Below, piece by piece: positions 7,408-15,293 of a stretch of DNA of 15,293 nucleotides. Source of the stretch: Pseudomonadota bacterium. GTDB taxonomy: Bacteria; Pseudomonadota; Gammaproteobacteria; Steroidobacterales; Steroidobacteraceae. How positions within the stretch are numbered: the first letter of the stretch is position 1; every line of letters starts with the position of its first letter. The notes below the pieces were generated by a model, which saw only the letters and a program-made list of their open reading frames with translations, did no database searches and was not told the DNA's origin. The stretch lies in the NCBI GenBank assembly GCA_028067895.1, contig JAPTUI010000337.1:1-15293 (forward strand). Reading direction: 5' to 3'. Both the position numbers and the translations under genes were made by a program.

Positions 7408-9516
7408 ATGGAATTTCTGATCGCGGATACCTTTACGGCCAGCCTGGCGCGTTTGACAACAGCCGAACAGAAGGCGGTCAAGGTCACCACCTTCGATCTG
7501 CAAACCCATCCGGCCAGTCCTGGTATCCAGATGCACAAGCTGGATCATGCTCGGGACCCCAACTTCTGGTCGGCCCGGGTGAGCGCCGATATCCGCATTA
7601 TCGTCCATCGTACGGCGGCCAGCCTATTGCTGTGCTACGTAGATCACCACGACAAGGCCTACGCCTGGGCTGAGCGCCGGAAGCTGGAGACGCATCCGAA
7701 GACTGGCGCCGCCCAGCTGGTCGAGCTGCGCGAGCGCGTGCGGGAAGTGATCAGGCCGGTGTTCTCACCGGCGCAACCCGCTCCTACGGCGTCGACGGTC
7801 CCGAGCAAACCCAAGTTGTTCGACCAGCGCTCCGATGACGAACTCCTAGGCTACGGCGTGCCGCCGGAATGGTTGGCCGACGTGCGCGTCGCGGACGAGG
7901 ACAGTCTCCTCGTGCTGGCCGATCATCTACCCGGCGAGGCGGCCGAGGCGCTGCTGGAACTGGCCACTGGAGGCACGCCACGCCCGCCGCAAGCGCTTCC
8001 TCCGGCGGCCTCGCCCTTCGAACATCCGGACGCTCGGCGTCGCTTCCGCGTGATGAGCAACGTGGAGGAGCTGACGCGCGCCCTGGAATACCCCTGGGAC
8101 CTCTGGACCGTCTTCTTGCATCCGGAGCAGCGGCAGATCGTGGAGCGAAGCTTCAGTGGACCTGTCCGGGTTTCTGGCTCGGCGGGTACGGGTAAGACTA
8201 TCGTTGCGCTGCATCGCGCAGCGCATTTGGCACGCGCCAATCCGGATGGACGAGTCCTCCTGGCCACGTTCTCGGAACCTCTTGCCCGCGCGCTGCAAAG
8301 TCAGCTACGCCGATTGATTAGCCACGAGCCTCGGCTGGCGGAAAGGATTGACGTAGGCGCCCTGGACGCGGTGGCGGTTCGTCTGCACAAGTCGCTGCTC
8401 GGGCCGGTGACGCTGATCCCGGAACAGACGCTGCGAACGGTAGTGCAAGAGGCGTCGAAGGCAGTACCGGCGCATCGCTTCAGCCAGTCATTCCTGCTGT
8501 CGGAATGGACGCATATCGTCGATGCCCGGCAACTGCGCACTTGGGAGGCCTATCGAGACGTGCCCCGTCTGGGGCGTAAAACCAGACTGAAGGAGCCTCA
8601 ACGCGCACAACTGTGGGATATCTTCGCCCGCGTCTGGACGAGACTCGGCGAACGCGGGTCGACGACGCCTGCGGCCATGTATACGGCACTGGCCGGAAGA
8701 CTGACAGAGGTGCGGCACGCTCCCTATGACTTCGCGGTGATCGACGAATGCCAGGATCTAGGGCCAGCTCAGCTAGGCTTCCTTGCAGCCCTGGGTGGAA
8801 GCCGCGCCAATGCTCTGTTCTTCGCCGGAGACCTTGGTCAACGGATTTTCCAGCAGCCGTTCTCGTGGCTTTCACAGGGCGTCGATGTGCGCGGACGCTC
8901 GCGAACCCTACGCGTAAATTACCGGACCTCGCATCAGATCCGGCAGCAGGCGGATCACCTGCTCGATCCGCAAATCACGGACGTGGACGGGGTGCGCGAG
9001 GAGCGCGGCGACACCGTTTCGGTTTTCAATGGGCCACTACCGCAGGTCGGATCCTTTGCAACGCCAGAAGAGGAGGGCGTGACCGTGGCCGCCTGGCTGC
9101 GGGAACGAATTGCGGAGGGGCTAGAGCCTCACGAAATCGGCGTATTTGTCCGCTCGGAGCCGCAAGTTGAGCGCGCGCGACGGGCCATGGAGCTCGCTGG
9201 GATTGCTTGCCGGGAGCTCAATGCGCAGATGGAGGTCACTAGCGACTATGCCGCGATTGGAATAATGCACCTCGCCAAGGGATTGGAGTTTCGCGCGGTG
9301 GTGGTCATGGCTTGTGACGACGAGATCCTGCCGCTTCAGGAGCGGATTGAGCAGGTCGGTGAGGACGGTGACTTACAGGAGATCTATGACTCCGAAAGGC
9401 ATCTTCTCTATGTCGCCTGCACGCGGGCGCGAGATCACCTGCATGTTTCAGGGGTCGATCCGGTTTCAGAATTTTTGGAGGATTTATGCGTGCCCTTGGG
9501 GAGGAGTTCCAGGTGA
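7408..9516 (+). CDS. RelE/ParE-like domain fused to UvrD-type SF1 helicase
   Basis: This 702-residue protein has two parts. Residues 1 to about 95 resemble RelE/YafQ-type toxins: a beta-rich core with HKLDHARDPNFWSARVS, then R-I-I-V, and a terminal VDHHDKAYAWAERR. A linker follows, with a conserved-looking GVPPEWL (150-156). The rest is a superfamily 1A helicase: Walker A GSAGTGKT (257-264), Walker B DECQD (446-450), HLAKGLEF (621-628) and motif VI CTRARD (671-676). It should unwind or translocate on DNA with ATP. I recall the same architecture in many genomes, so the fusion is a recurring family rather than an accident. Whether the RelE part cuts RNA or only binds a partner cannot be told; no antitoxin gene is adjacent. 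GGAGG (7393-7397) lies 10 bases before the ATG, and its last bases overlap the start of the DUF2130 gene. Confidence 0.87.
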   Translation: MEFLIADTFTASLARLTTAEQKAVKVTTFDLQTHPASPGIQMHKLDHARDPNFWSARVSADIRIIVHRTAASLLLCYVDHHDKAYAWAERRKLETHPKTGAAQLVELRERVREVIRPVFSPAQPAPTASTVPSKPKLFDQRSDDELLGYGVPPEWLADVRVADEDSLLVLADHLPGEAAEALLELATGGTPRPPQALPPAASPFEHPDARRRFRVMSNVEELTRALEYPWDLWTVFLHPEQRQIVERSFSGPVRVSGSAGTGKTIVALHRAAHLARANPDGRVLLATFSEPLARALQSQLRRLISHEPRLAERIDVGALDAVAVRLHKSLLGPVTLIPEQTLRTVVQEASKAVPAHRFSQSFLLSEWTHIVDARQLRTWEAYRDVPRLGRKTRLKEPQRAQLWDIFARVWTRLGERGSTTPAAMYTALAGRLTEVRHAPYDFAVIDECQDLGPAQLGFLAALGGSRANALFFAGDLGQRIFQQPFSWLSQGVDVRGRSRTLRVNYRTSHQIRQQADHLLDPQITDVDGVREERGDTVSVFNGPLPQVGSFATPEEEGVTVAAWLRERIAEGLEPHEIGVFVRSEPQVERARRAMELAGIACRELNAQMEVTSDYAAIGIMHLAKGLEFRAVVVMACDDEILPLQERIEQVGEDGDLQEIYDSERHLLYVACTRARDHLHVSGVDPVSEFLEDLCVPLGRSSR

Positions 9517-11024
9517 AGTCGCAGCAAGGTGTTCAGGACAGGGGTCGAGAACCGGCCACTGAAGGCCACCAGTACAAGAGTGCTCGCCCCGCAACGACGA
9601 ATCGGCTTCTTCTGGATCCGGAAACGCTGGTGATTTGCCCGAAGTGTGCTGAGGAATTTAACCTGCAGCACGGGTTTGCCAAGAGAGCTCTCGAGGATTT
9701 CGAGGCAGCCAGTCGAGGGGCATTGGCCGCAGTTCGGGAAGCTGAACGCGCCGAGGTCGAACGCCGGGCAGCGTCCATCGCCGCGGAGCGTGAGAACGCG
9801 ACCCAGCAGGAGATCGAGGCCCTCAGGAAGCTGCTGAAAGATCAAGCTGGAGGGCATGAGAAGGCGCTCCGGGAGATGCAGGCACTCACGGAGAAGTCCT
9901 TGGAGCCCCAGCTGCAATCGCTCCGAAAAGCCCTAGCGGATCGGGACGAGCAGCTGAAGACCGTATCGGAACGCGAAGAGCGGCTTGCGGCTGCGGAGCA
10001 GGCGCTTCAAGCGCGCGCCACCGCGGCGGCTCATGAAAAGGCCCAGGAACTCATGGCAGCCGAGCGAAGGGGATTTGCCGAACAGCTAGCGGAGAAGAAT
10101 TCCCAGGTCGCAGCACTCCGGGAGGAGCAGCTGAGTCTGCGAAAGGAACGAGAGAAGCTCCAGGACGAAAAGGCAGCACTGGCTCTCGAAGTCCAGAAGC
10201 AGGTCGACGCCCAGGTGGAGCAGCGCGAGGCCGTGGTCCGCGCTCAGGAAGCCGAACGATCCAAGCTCCGTGAGGCAGAGCTGCAGAAGAAGCTAGACGA
10301 CGTCTCGAACCAGCTGGCTGATGCCCAGCGGAGAGCCGAACAGGGGTCACAGCAATTGCAGGGAGAAGTCCTTGAGCTCGCTCTAGAAGACTCTTTGGTC
10401 CAGGCCTTCAGATTGGACACCATCGAGGAGGTCAAGAAAGGCGCCAGGGGAGGGGACGTCATACAGCGGGTGACAACCCGGACCGGACAGAACGCGGGCG
10501 TGATGCTCTGGGAGACCAAGCGCGCCAAAGACTGGAGTCCCCAATGGGTGGCGAAGCTCAAGGAGGATATGCGGGCAGCATCGGCGGACGTGGGAATCCT
10601 GGTGACCATGCCGACCGCGGTCCCGAAGGAATGGGATGCTCAGCAACCTTTTGGTCTGTACGAGGACGTCTGGGTCACAACGTGGTCGAACGCGGTGTGC
10701 CTGGCAGAGGTCATTCGGGTCGGGCTCATCGATGTTCACAAGCAGCGACTGATCTCGGCTGGCAAGGGCGAGAAGATGGAGGCGGTCTATGACTACCTTA
10801 CGTCTCCGCAGTTCGCGCAAAAGCTGAAGGCCGTATACAACGCCTTCAAGGTAATGAAGGAAGAAAACGACCGCGAACGCCAGCAAGCCGAGCAACGTTG
10901 GACCCGGCGTGACAAGCAGGTTCAGATGGCGATGAGAGAGTTAATCGGCATCGGTGGCGAAATTCAGGGCTTGGCGCAGCAAGAACTGCCTCAGCTTGAG
11001 CTTGAACCGGGTGAGCAGAACTGA
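9486..11024 (+). CDS. DUF2130 protein: coiled coil plus PD-ExK-like domain
   Basis: This 512-residue protein matches the DUF2130 layout as I know it. Near the N-terminus is a CxxC knuckle, I-C51-P-K-C54, followed by EEF. From about 68 to 315 it is rich in Glu, Lys, Arg, Ala and Gln with heptad-like spacing, a long coiled coil. The C-terminal domain (about 315-470) has G-G-D324-V-I-Q-R-V, then W342-E343-T-K345 and ADVGILVT. D(X18)ExK resembles the PD-(D/E)XK nuclease fold, so DNA cleavage or binding is plausible but unproven. Numbering is from the ATG at 9486; a GTG at 9513 is an equally good start. The overlap with the helicase gene implies coupled translation. The biological role of DUF2130 proteins is not established to my knowledge; the coiled coil suggests an elongated or oligomeric scaffold. 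Confidence 0.85.
   Translation: MRALGEEFQVKSQQGVQDRGREPATEGHQYKSARPATTNRLLLDPETLVICPKCAEEFNLQHGFAKRALEDFEAASRGALAAVREAERAEVERRAASIAAERENATQQEIEALRKLLKDQAGGHEKALREMQALTEKSLEPQLQSLRKALADRDEQLKTVSEREERLAAAEQALQARATAAAHEKAQELMAAERRGFAEQLAEKNSQVAALREEQLSLRKEREKLQDEKAALALEVQKQVDAQVEQREAVVRAQEAERSKLREAELQKKLDDVSNQLADAQRRAEQGSQQLQGEVLELALEDSLVQAFRLDTIEEVKKGARGGDVIQRVTTRTGQNAGVMLWETKRAKDWSPQWVAKLKEDMRAASADVGILVTMPTAVPKEWDAQQPFGLYEDVWVTTWSNAVCLAEVIRVGLIDVHKQRLISAGKGEKMEAVYDYLTSPQFAQKLKAVYNAFKVMKEENDRERQQAEQRWTRRDKQVQMAMRELIGIGGEIQGLAQQELPQLELEPGEQN
9501..9515 (+). promoter_or_regulatory. Shine-Dalgarno and alternative GTG start of the DUF2130 gene
   Basis: GAGGAG (9501-9506) lies 6 bases before a GTG at 9513 that forms a GTGA overlap with the stop codon of the helicase gene. 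This is a classic coupled start. It competes with the ATG at 9486, whose GGAGG (9477-9481) is only 4 bases away. The two starts differ by nine residues, none in the recognisable domain. Confidence 0.5.
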
Positions 11025-11042
11025 GTGGGATAATGATTCCAC
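11025..11042 (+). other. Small hairpin after the DUF2130 stop codon
   Basis: GTGGGAT (11025-11031) pairs with ATTCCAC (11036-11042) across an AATG loop: seven pairs, one of them G-U. It begins at the base after the stop codon. No T-run follows, so it is not a standard intrinsic terminator; it could mark an mRNA 3' end or processing point between the two modules. It also contains GATAAT (11029-11034), a 5/6 match to a -10 box, but the nearest -35-like TTGAAC (11002-11007) is 21 bases away, too far for a good promoter. Confidence 0.4.
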
Positions 11043-11078
11043 CGCGAGAATGGCTCATGTCTTTAGGATAAGGGCAAC

Positions 11079-11095
11079 GGAAAGGGGCACGAGTG
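11079..11095 (+). promoter_or_regulatory. Ribosome-binding site that fixes a GTG start
   Basis: GGAAAGGGG (11079-11087) lies 5 bases before GTG at 11093. An in-frame TAA at 11069-11071 rules out any longer start. The next in-frame ATG falls after the Walker A motif and would destroy the ATPase. GTG is therefore the start of the OLD-type gene. Confidence 0.75.
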
Positions 11096-13414
11096 ATTAT
11101 CAAGTTCTTCGAGATTGCGAACTTTCGTAAATTACTATCAGTACGTGTTGATCTCGCAGAGAGACAGACTCTTTTCGTCGGGGCTAACAACAGCGGGAAA
11201 AGCTCGGCAATGCTCGCGCTGCGGCGTTTTCTCATACCGCGGCGTTGTCCGTTTGACATTCATGACTTCACGTTGTGTCATTGGCCCGCAATCGACAAGA
11301 TAGGCCAGAGCTGGATCGATGCGAAGGAATCCGATTCAGCACTCGACCTCACATTGGAGCCATGGCTGCCGCTGCTTCCGACCCTCGACCTCTGGCTCGA
11401 TGTGGATGTCGGGGAGATGCATCACGTTCGTGATCTGATCCCGACTCTCGATTGGGACGGTGGTCTGCTTGGAGTGCGACTCCGCTACGAGCCAGAAAAC
11501 CTCGGCGATCTATACAAGGACTTTCTGGCTGCGGCTGCGGGCGCCAAGGCACTACGCGCCGCCGCGACTCAGGCTCATGCCGAAAAGATGGCGGCTGAAG
11601 CCATGCAAATGCCAGAGCCAAAACTTACGCTGTGGCCGTCTTCGCTGGTCGATTACTTAAGGCGAGAGTTGTCCAGTGCCTTCAGTATACGCACTTTCAG
11701 CCTCGACCCTGCGGGGCTTCAGGCGCCGCTCAACGGCCAGGCGCGCCCGCAATTGTCGCCCGCTGTGTCACCGAATCTGGAGGGCGATCCTCTAAAGGGC
11801 CTGATAAGAATCCACGATATTCCAGCGCAACGTGGATTTGGCGAAGAAGCGGCGAGTAGCGATGAGGAGGACGCGCCTGCCGGAGCGCCGGGCAGTCGGC
11901 TCTCTGAGCAGCTGCGCAGCTATTATTCCAAACACCTAGACCCGACCAAGGGACCGGATGTCAAGGATCTAGGGGCCCTACAGGCCATCGAAGCAGCGCA
12001 GGACGCTTTCGACCAGAAGCTCACCGAGAGCTTTCAAGTGGCATTTAGCGAAGTCGAGGGCATGGGCTACCCAGGTGTCACCGACCCCAAGCCCAGGGTG
12101 TCCACGCGGCTCAAGGCGATCGACGGCCTCAATCACTCTACAGCAATTACGTTCGTAGTTGACGTGACGCTCGCGGCAGGCGAAACGGCATTGCCGGTGC
12201 TGCACTTGCCGGAGAACAACAATGGACTCGGCTATCAGAACCTGATCTCGATGATTTTCAGGCTGCTAAGCTTCCGGGATTCATGGATGCGGGTCGGTAA
12301 GGCTGCGAGCGTAAATCCCGCCGCCGCAATTGAACCGCTGCATCTCGTACTTGTGGAGGAGCCTGAGGCACACCTCCATGCACAAGTTCAGCAGGTATTC
12401 ATCAACAAGGCTTACGAGGTCCTTCGTGCCCATCCGGATCTGAAGGACAGCAAGCTGCACCGTACACAACTCGTGGTCAGCACCCATTCTAGCCACGTCG
12501 CGCATGAAGTATCGTTCGAATGTTTACGATATTTCCGGCGCTTGCCCGCCGGCATGGTGACCAAGATACCGGTCTCAACGGTGATCAACCTCACCGAAGT
12601 GTTCGGCACAGGCGACGAGACAGCCCGGTTCGTAACGCGTTACCTGCGCGCGCAACACGCCGACCTATTTTTTGCGGATGCCGCCATCCTGGTCGAAGGA
12701 CCCGCGGAACGCATCTTAGTGCCCAACTTTATCCGCCAGAAGTTCAACGCGCTGAGCAAGAGCTACATTACCGTGCTCGAGATCGGCGGCAGCCATGCTC
12801 ATCGTCTTAAGCCCTTGATCGAGCATCTCGGTCTCTTGACCCTGATCATTACTGATCTCGACAGCCAACTTGCCGGTACGACTACAGCGGCAGCGCCTCG
12901 GCCGGGAGCCGGACAGACTACCAGTAACACCACTCTCCGGCAGTGGGTGCCGGCGAAAACCGATATCGACACGCTATGGGGAATGACAGCGGAACAGCGG
13001 ACGCTGGAGCGGGTGGATGACCCGCTATTTGCAATCCGCGCCGCCTATCAAATGCCGGTTGACGTGACGCTGCCGGGCGCGGGCACTAGCGAGAGGGCCT
13101 ATCCATACACTTTCGAGGATGCGCTTGTCTTTGAAAATCCCGGGGCTTTCGCTGCACTTCCGGGCGCCGGGCTGGTGGCCAGATTCCGCGAGGCGATCAA
13201 TCAAGGCGGCGGCGCGGCCAAGGTCGGCCTTGCAATGTTCGAGGCTCTCAGGAGCGGCAAGAAGGCCGAGTTCGCACTTGATGTGCTGAATGCAGCTTCG
13301 TTCGAGACCCTGGTGGTGCCTCGCTACATCGCCGAAGGGCTGACGTGGTTGCAGGAGAGAATCAAGAAGAAGCAGGTCGAAAGCTTGCCGACGATGAAGG
13401 AAGCCGCGGCATGA
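11093..13414 (+). CDS. OLD-family ATPase/TOPRIM endonuclease (Gabija GajA-like)
   Basis: This 773-residue protein should be an ATP-regulated DNA nicking or cutting enzyme of the OLD family. The ABC-type ATPase shows Walker A GANNSGKS (30-37), a Walker B with downstream VEEPEAHLH (421-429), and a switch histidine in STHSSH (463-468). The TOPRIM domain follows: E535-G-P-A-E539 and the metal-binding D588-L-D590. A long insert (about 150-330), with an acidic Ser/Asp/Glu stretch near 255-270, separates Walker A from Walker B. The gene overlaps the next helicase gene by 4 bases (ATGA), the pairing that defines class 2 OLD proteins and Gabija. At 773 residues it is about 200 longer than the founding GajA (about 578), so it may be a divergent subtype. 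Every catalytic residue I looked for is present. The first 60 coding bases are only about 40% GC by hand count. Confidence 0.87.
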   Translation: MIIKFFEIANFRKLLSVRVDLAERQTLFVGANNSGKSSAMLALRRFLIPRRCPFDIHDFTLCHWPAIDKIGQSWIDAKESDSALDLTLEPWLPLLPTLDLWLDVDVGEMHHVRDLIPTLDWDGGLLGVRLRYEPENLGDLYKDFLAAAAGAKALRAAATQAHAEKMAAEAMQMPEPKLTLWPSSLVDYLRRELSSAFSIRTFSLDPAGLQAPLNGQARPQLSPAVSPNLEGDPLKGLIRIHDIPAQRGFGEEAASSDEEDAPAGAPGSRLSEQLRSYYSKHLDPTKGPDVKDLGALQAIEAAQDAFDQKLTESFQVAFSEVEGMGYPGVTDPKPRVSTRLKAIDGLNHSTAITFVVDVTLAAGETALPVLHLPENNNGLGYQNLISMIFRLLSFRDSWMRVGKAASVNPAAAIEPLHLVLVEEPEAHLHAQVQQVFINKAYEVLRAHPDLKDSKLHRTQLVVSTHSSHVAHEVSFECLRYFRRLPAGMVTKIPVSTVINLTEVFGTGDETARFVTRYLRAQHADLFFADAAILVEGPAERILVPNFIRQKFNALSKSYITVLEIGGSHAHRLKPLIEHLGLLTLIITDLDSQLAGTTTAAAPRPGAGQTTSNTTLRQWVPAKTDIDTLWGMTAEQRTLERVDDPLFAIRAAYQMPVDVTLPGAGTSERAYPYTFEDALVFENPGAFAALPGAGLVARFREAINQGGGAAKVGLAMFEALRSGKKAEFALDVLNAASFETLVVPRYIAEGLTWLQERIKKKQVESLPTMKEAAA

Positions 13415-15293
13415 GCGGCGGGAACCCTGACGATCTGGTAGATGCAGAAGCGGACGAGACTATTCGTCGCTGCCTCAACCTTGCCGCTCCGCAGAGCTTT
13501 TTCCTCTATGCTGGTGCCGGCTCAGGGAAGACTCGCTCGCTGGTTCAGGCTGTGCGCGATCTATGCAAGAGCCAGGGGCGGCAGCTGACGCTGACCGGCC
13601 AGAAGATCGCAATCATCACCTATACCAATGCTGCCTGCGACGAGATTGTACAGCGCCTCGAGTTCGATCCGCGGGTCGACGTGTCCACGATCCACGCTTT
13701 CGCGTGGTCGCTGATTCGCGGCTATGACGCGGACATTCGCGAATGGCTCAACGCGAACCTGCACGCCGAGATCGCCGAGCTTGAGGAGAGGCAGGCCAAG
13801 GGCCGGTCTGGCAAAGCAGCGCTCGAGCGCGCGCAGTCGATTGAAAGCAAGACCCGGCGGCGTGAGAGTCTCGCCGGAATTGTGCGGTTCACCTACAGCC
13901 CGACGGGAGACAATCGCACGCGCGATTCACTCAATCACGCCGAGGTGATCGCGATGACAGCAGCGCTCCTCGACAAGAAAGCTGGGTTGCGCCGGCTCCT
14001 GATCGCTCGCTACCCGATCCTGTTAATCGACGAAAGCCAGGATACAGCGAAGCGCCTTATGGATGCGCTTCTAAACGTCCAGGCGGCATTTCCGGTGCAG
14101 TTCTGCCTGGGGTTGTTCGGCGATACCATGCAGCGCATATATGGCGATGGCAAGACGGGCCTTGCCGATGCTATCCCCAAAGCATGGGCGAAACCACGTA
14201 AGGCGATGAACCATCGGTGCCCTAAGCGTGTGATCGCGCTCATCAACAAAATCCGCGCGGATGATGACAAGCAGGAGCAGCAGGCGCGTAGCGACGCGCC
14301 CGAAGGGACCATTCGTTTGTTCCTGGCGCCTGAGACGGCCGCTAGCAGGCGGGATGTCGAAGCAGCCGCAATGAAGAGAATGGCGCAGCTGACCGGTGAT
14401 GAGGAATGGCTTCCTGGCCGTGACGGAGTGAAGACGCTTGCGCTCGAGCATCTGATGTCCGCTCGCCGATTCGGGTTTGAACGCTTCTTCGAACCACTCT
14501 ATGCCTATGAACCAGTGCGCACGGGACTCCTCGATGGCACCGGGCGCGGTATCAGCTTCTTCACCCGCGAATTGCTCCCACTCGCAAATGCGCTGGCGAC
14601 GGGCGACCGCTTCGCGATCGCGGCGGCCATCCGTCGGACCTCGCCGTTGCTTGATCGACAGCGGCTCGCGCAGGCCGGGAAGAAGCAGCAGCAGGAGCTG
14701 GCGCGTGCGAAGACTGCATGCGATGGGCTCAAGGCTCTGCTGATGGCGGAAAGCCCGCCGACCCTGCAAGCCCTATTGCGCTACGTGGCGGCGACCGAGC
14801 TGTTCGTGATTCCCGACGTGCTCCTGCCATTCATCCCCGAGGTACCTGTCGACCAGGCGGCCGCCGAGCCAGAGGATGACGCGAACACCGAAGCCGGCGC
14901 TTGGCGTCGAGCGCTCGATGCTCCATTCCCTGAGATTGAGAAATATGATCGCTATGTCCGCGGCGTGTCCCAGTTTGATACCCATCAGGGCGTGAAGGGC
15001 CGCGAATTTCCGCGGGTGATGGTGGTGATCAGCGACGACGAAGCGCGCGGCTTCCTATTCAGCTATGGCAAGCTGATGGGAACCAAGGAGAAGACGAAGA
15101 CCGACCGCGACAATGAGGCCGCGGGCAACGACACCAGCATCGACCGGACCCGTCGTCTTTTCTATGTGACATGCAGCCGTGCCGAAGAGAGCCTCGCTAT
15201 CATCTATTACTCCGACAATCCCGGCCTGGCGCGCTCAGCGCTCCTCGAGCGTGGCTGGTTCGCGGACGACGAGATTGAGGTTGTCGCTGCTTA
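13411..15293 (+). CDS. UvrD-type SF1 helicase (Gabija GajB-like), cut by window end
   Basis: The frame is open from the ATG at 13411 to the last base, 627 complete codons, ending in an incomplete codon TA; if the next base is A or G the gene stops there. It encodes a superfamily 1 helicase: Walker A AGAGSGKT (34-41, K40), a Thr/Asn motif (YTNAAC) near 71, Walker B DESQDT (207-212), GDTMQR (237-242), HQGVKGREF (525-533) and RRLFYVTCSRAEES (581-594). Those motifs cover a whole helicase core, so little is missing. AAGGA (13397-13401) lies 9 bases before the start, and the ATGA overlap with the OLD-type gene implies coupled translation. In Gabija the helicase subunit binds the OLD nuclease. This one is longer than the founding GajB (about 494 residues), with a Lys/Gln/Glu-rich segment in the middle. 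A free-standing DNA repair helicase is unlikely given the coupling. Confidence 0.88.
   Translation, partial: MSGGNPDDLVDAEADETIRRCLNLAAPQSFFLYAGAGSGKTRSLVQAVRDLCKSQGRQLTLTGQKIAIITYTNAACDEIVQRLEFDPRVDVSTIHAFAWSLIRGYDADIREWLNANLHAEIAELEERQAKGRSGKAALERAQSIESKTRRRESLAGIVRFTYSPTGDNRTRDSLNHAEVIAMTAALLDKKAGLRRLLIARYPILLIDESQDTAKRLMDALLNVQAAFPVQFCLGLFGDTMQRIYGDGKTGLADAIPKAWAKPRKAMNHRCPKRVIALINKIRADDDKQEQQARSDAPEGTIRLFLAPETAASRRDVEAAAMKRMAQLTGDEEWLPGRDGVKTLALEHLMSARRFGFERFFEPLYAYEPVRTGLLDGTGRGISFFTRELLPLANALATGDRFAIAAAIRRTSPLLDRQRLAQAGKKQQQELARAKTACDGLKALLMAESPPTLQALLRYVAATELFVIPDVLLPFIPEVPVDQAAAEPEDDANTEAGAWRRALDAPFPEIEKYDRYVRGVSQFDTHQGVKGREFPRVMVVISDDEARGFLFSYGKLMGTKEKTKTDRDNEAAGNDTSIDRTRRLFYVTCSRAEESLAIIYYSDNPGLARSALLERGWFADDEIEVVAA

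Noticed and set aside
224..11024. Whether the five-gene set is DISARM
   Set aside because: A methyltransferase, a helicase and a PLD protein are present, but there is no DrmB-like (DUF1998) protein. The helicase here is a Type III Res with a C-terminal nuclease.
14071..14769. 232-codon open frame on the minus strand inside the last helicase gene
   Set aside because: The plus strand carries a conserved UvrD-type frame throughout. The minus-strand product is Arg-rich with no domain features.
1..15293. CRISPR array, tRNA, transposase or insertion-sequence ends
   Set aside because: No regularly spaced direct repeats, clover-leaf pattern, transposase-like frame or paired terminal repeats were seen on either strand.

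Overview
The window is one strand-uniform block of anti-foreign-DNA genes from a GC-rich bacterium. All six genes read left to right. Hand counts of sample 60-base lines give about 58-70% GC in the genes. Codon use and protein style suggest a Pseudomonadota (beta- or gamma-proteobacterium), but nothing here fixes the species and no RNA gene or housekeeping marker is present.

Bases 1-223 hold no gene I can support. They carry a long imperfect inverted repeat (32-97) and a short palindrome (103-118), the likely control region. From 224 to 11024 runs a tightly packed five-gene set: a Type III-like restriction subunit with helicase and PD-ExK nuclease (224-3304), its beta-class adenine methyltransferase (3307-6090), a single-HKD phospholipase D-type nuclease (6113-7387), a RelE-like domain fused to a UvrD-type helicase (7408-9516), and a DUF2130 protein with a long coiled coil and a nuclease-like C-terminus (9486-11024). 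Gaps are 2, 22 and 20 bases, and the last two genes overlap, so co-transcription is likely.

A 68-base gap containing a small hairpin separates this set from a second module: an OLD-type ATPase/TOPRIM nuclease (11093-13414) joined by a 4-base ATGA overlap to a second UvrD-type helicase (13411 to the window end). This pair has the composition of Gabija (GajA/GajB, the class 2 OLD arrangement), though both proteins are larger than the founding Gabija proteins.

Inferred logic: the methyltransferase marks self DNA and the Type III-like subunit translocates and cuts unmarked DNA. The PLD nuclease, RelE-UvrD helicase and DUF2130 protein may process ends or form an extra effector layer. The OLD/UvrD pair probably acts as an independent defence unit. 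The five-gene combination is the best candidate here for an undescribed composite system. Its parts are recognisable, but I know of no named defence system with exactly this set. Family assignments rest on motifs read by eye and on memory; no database search was run.
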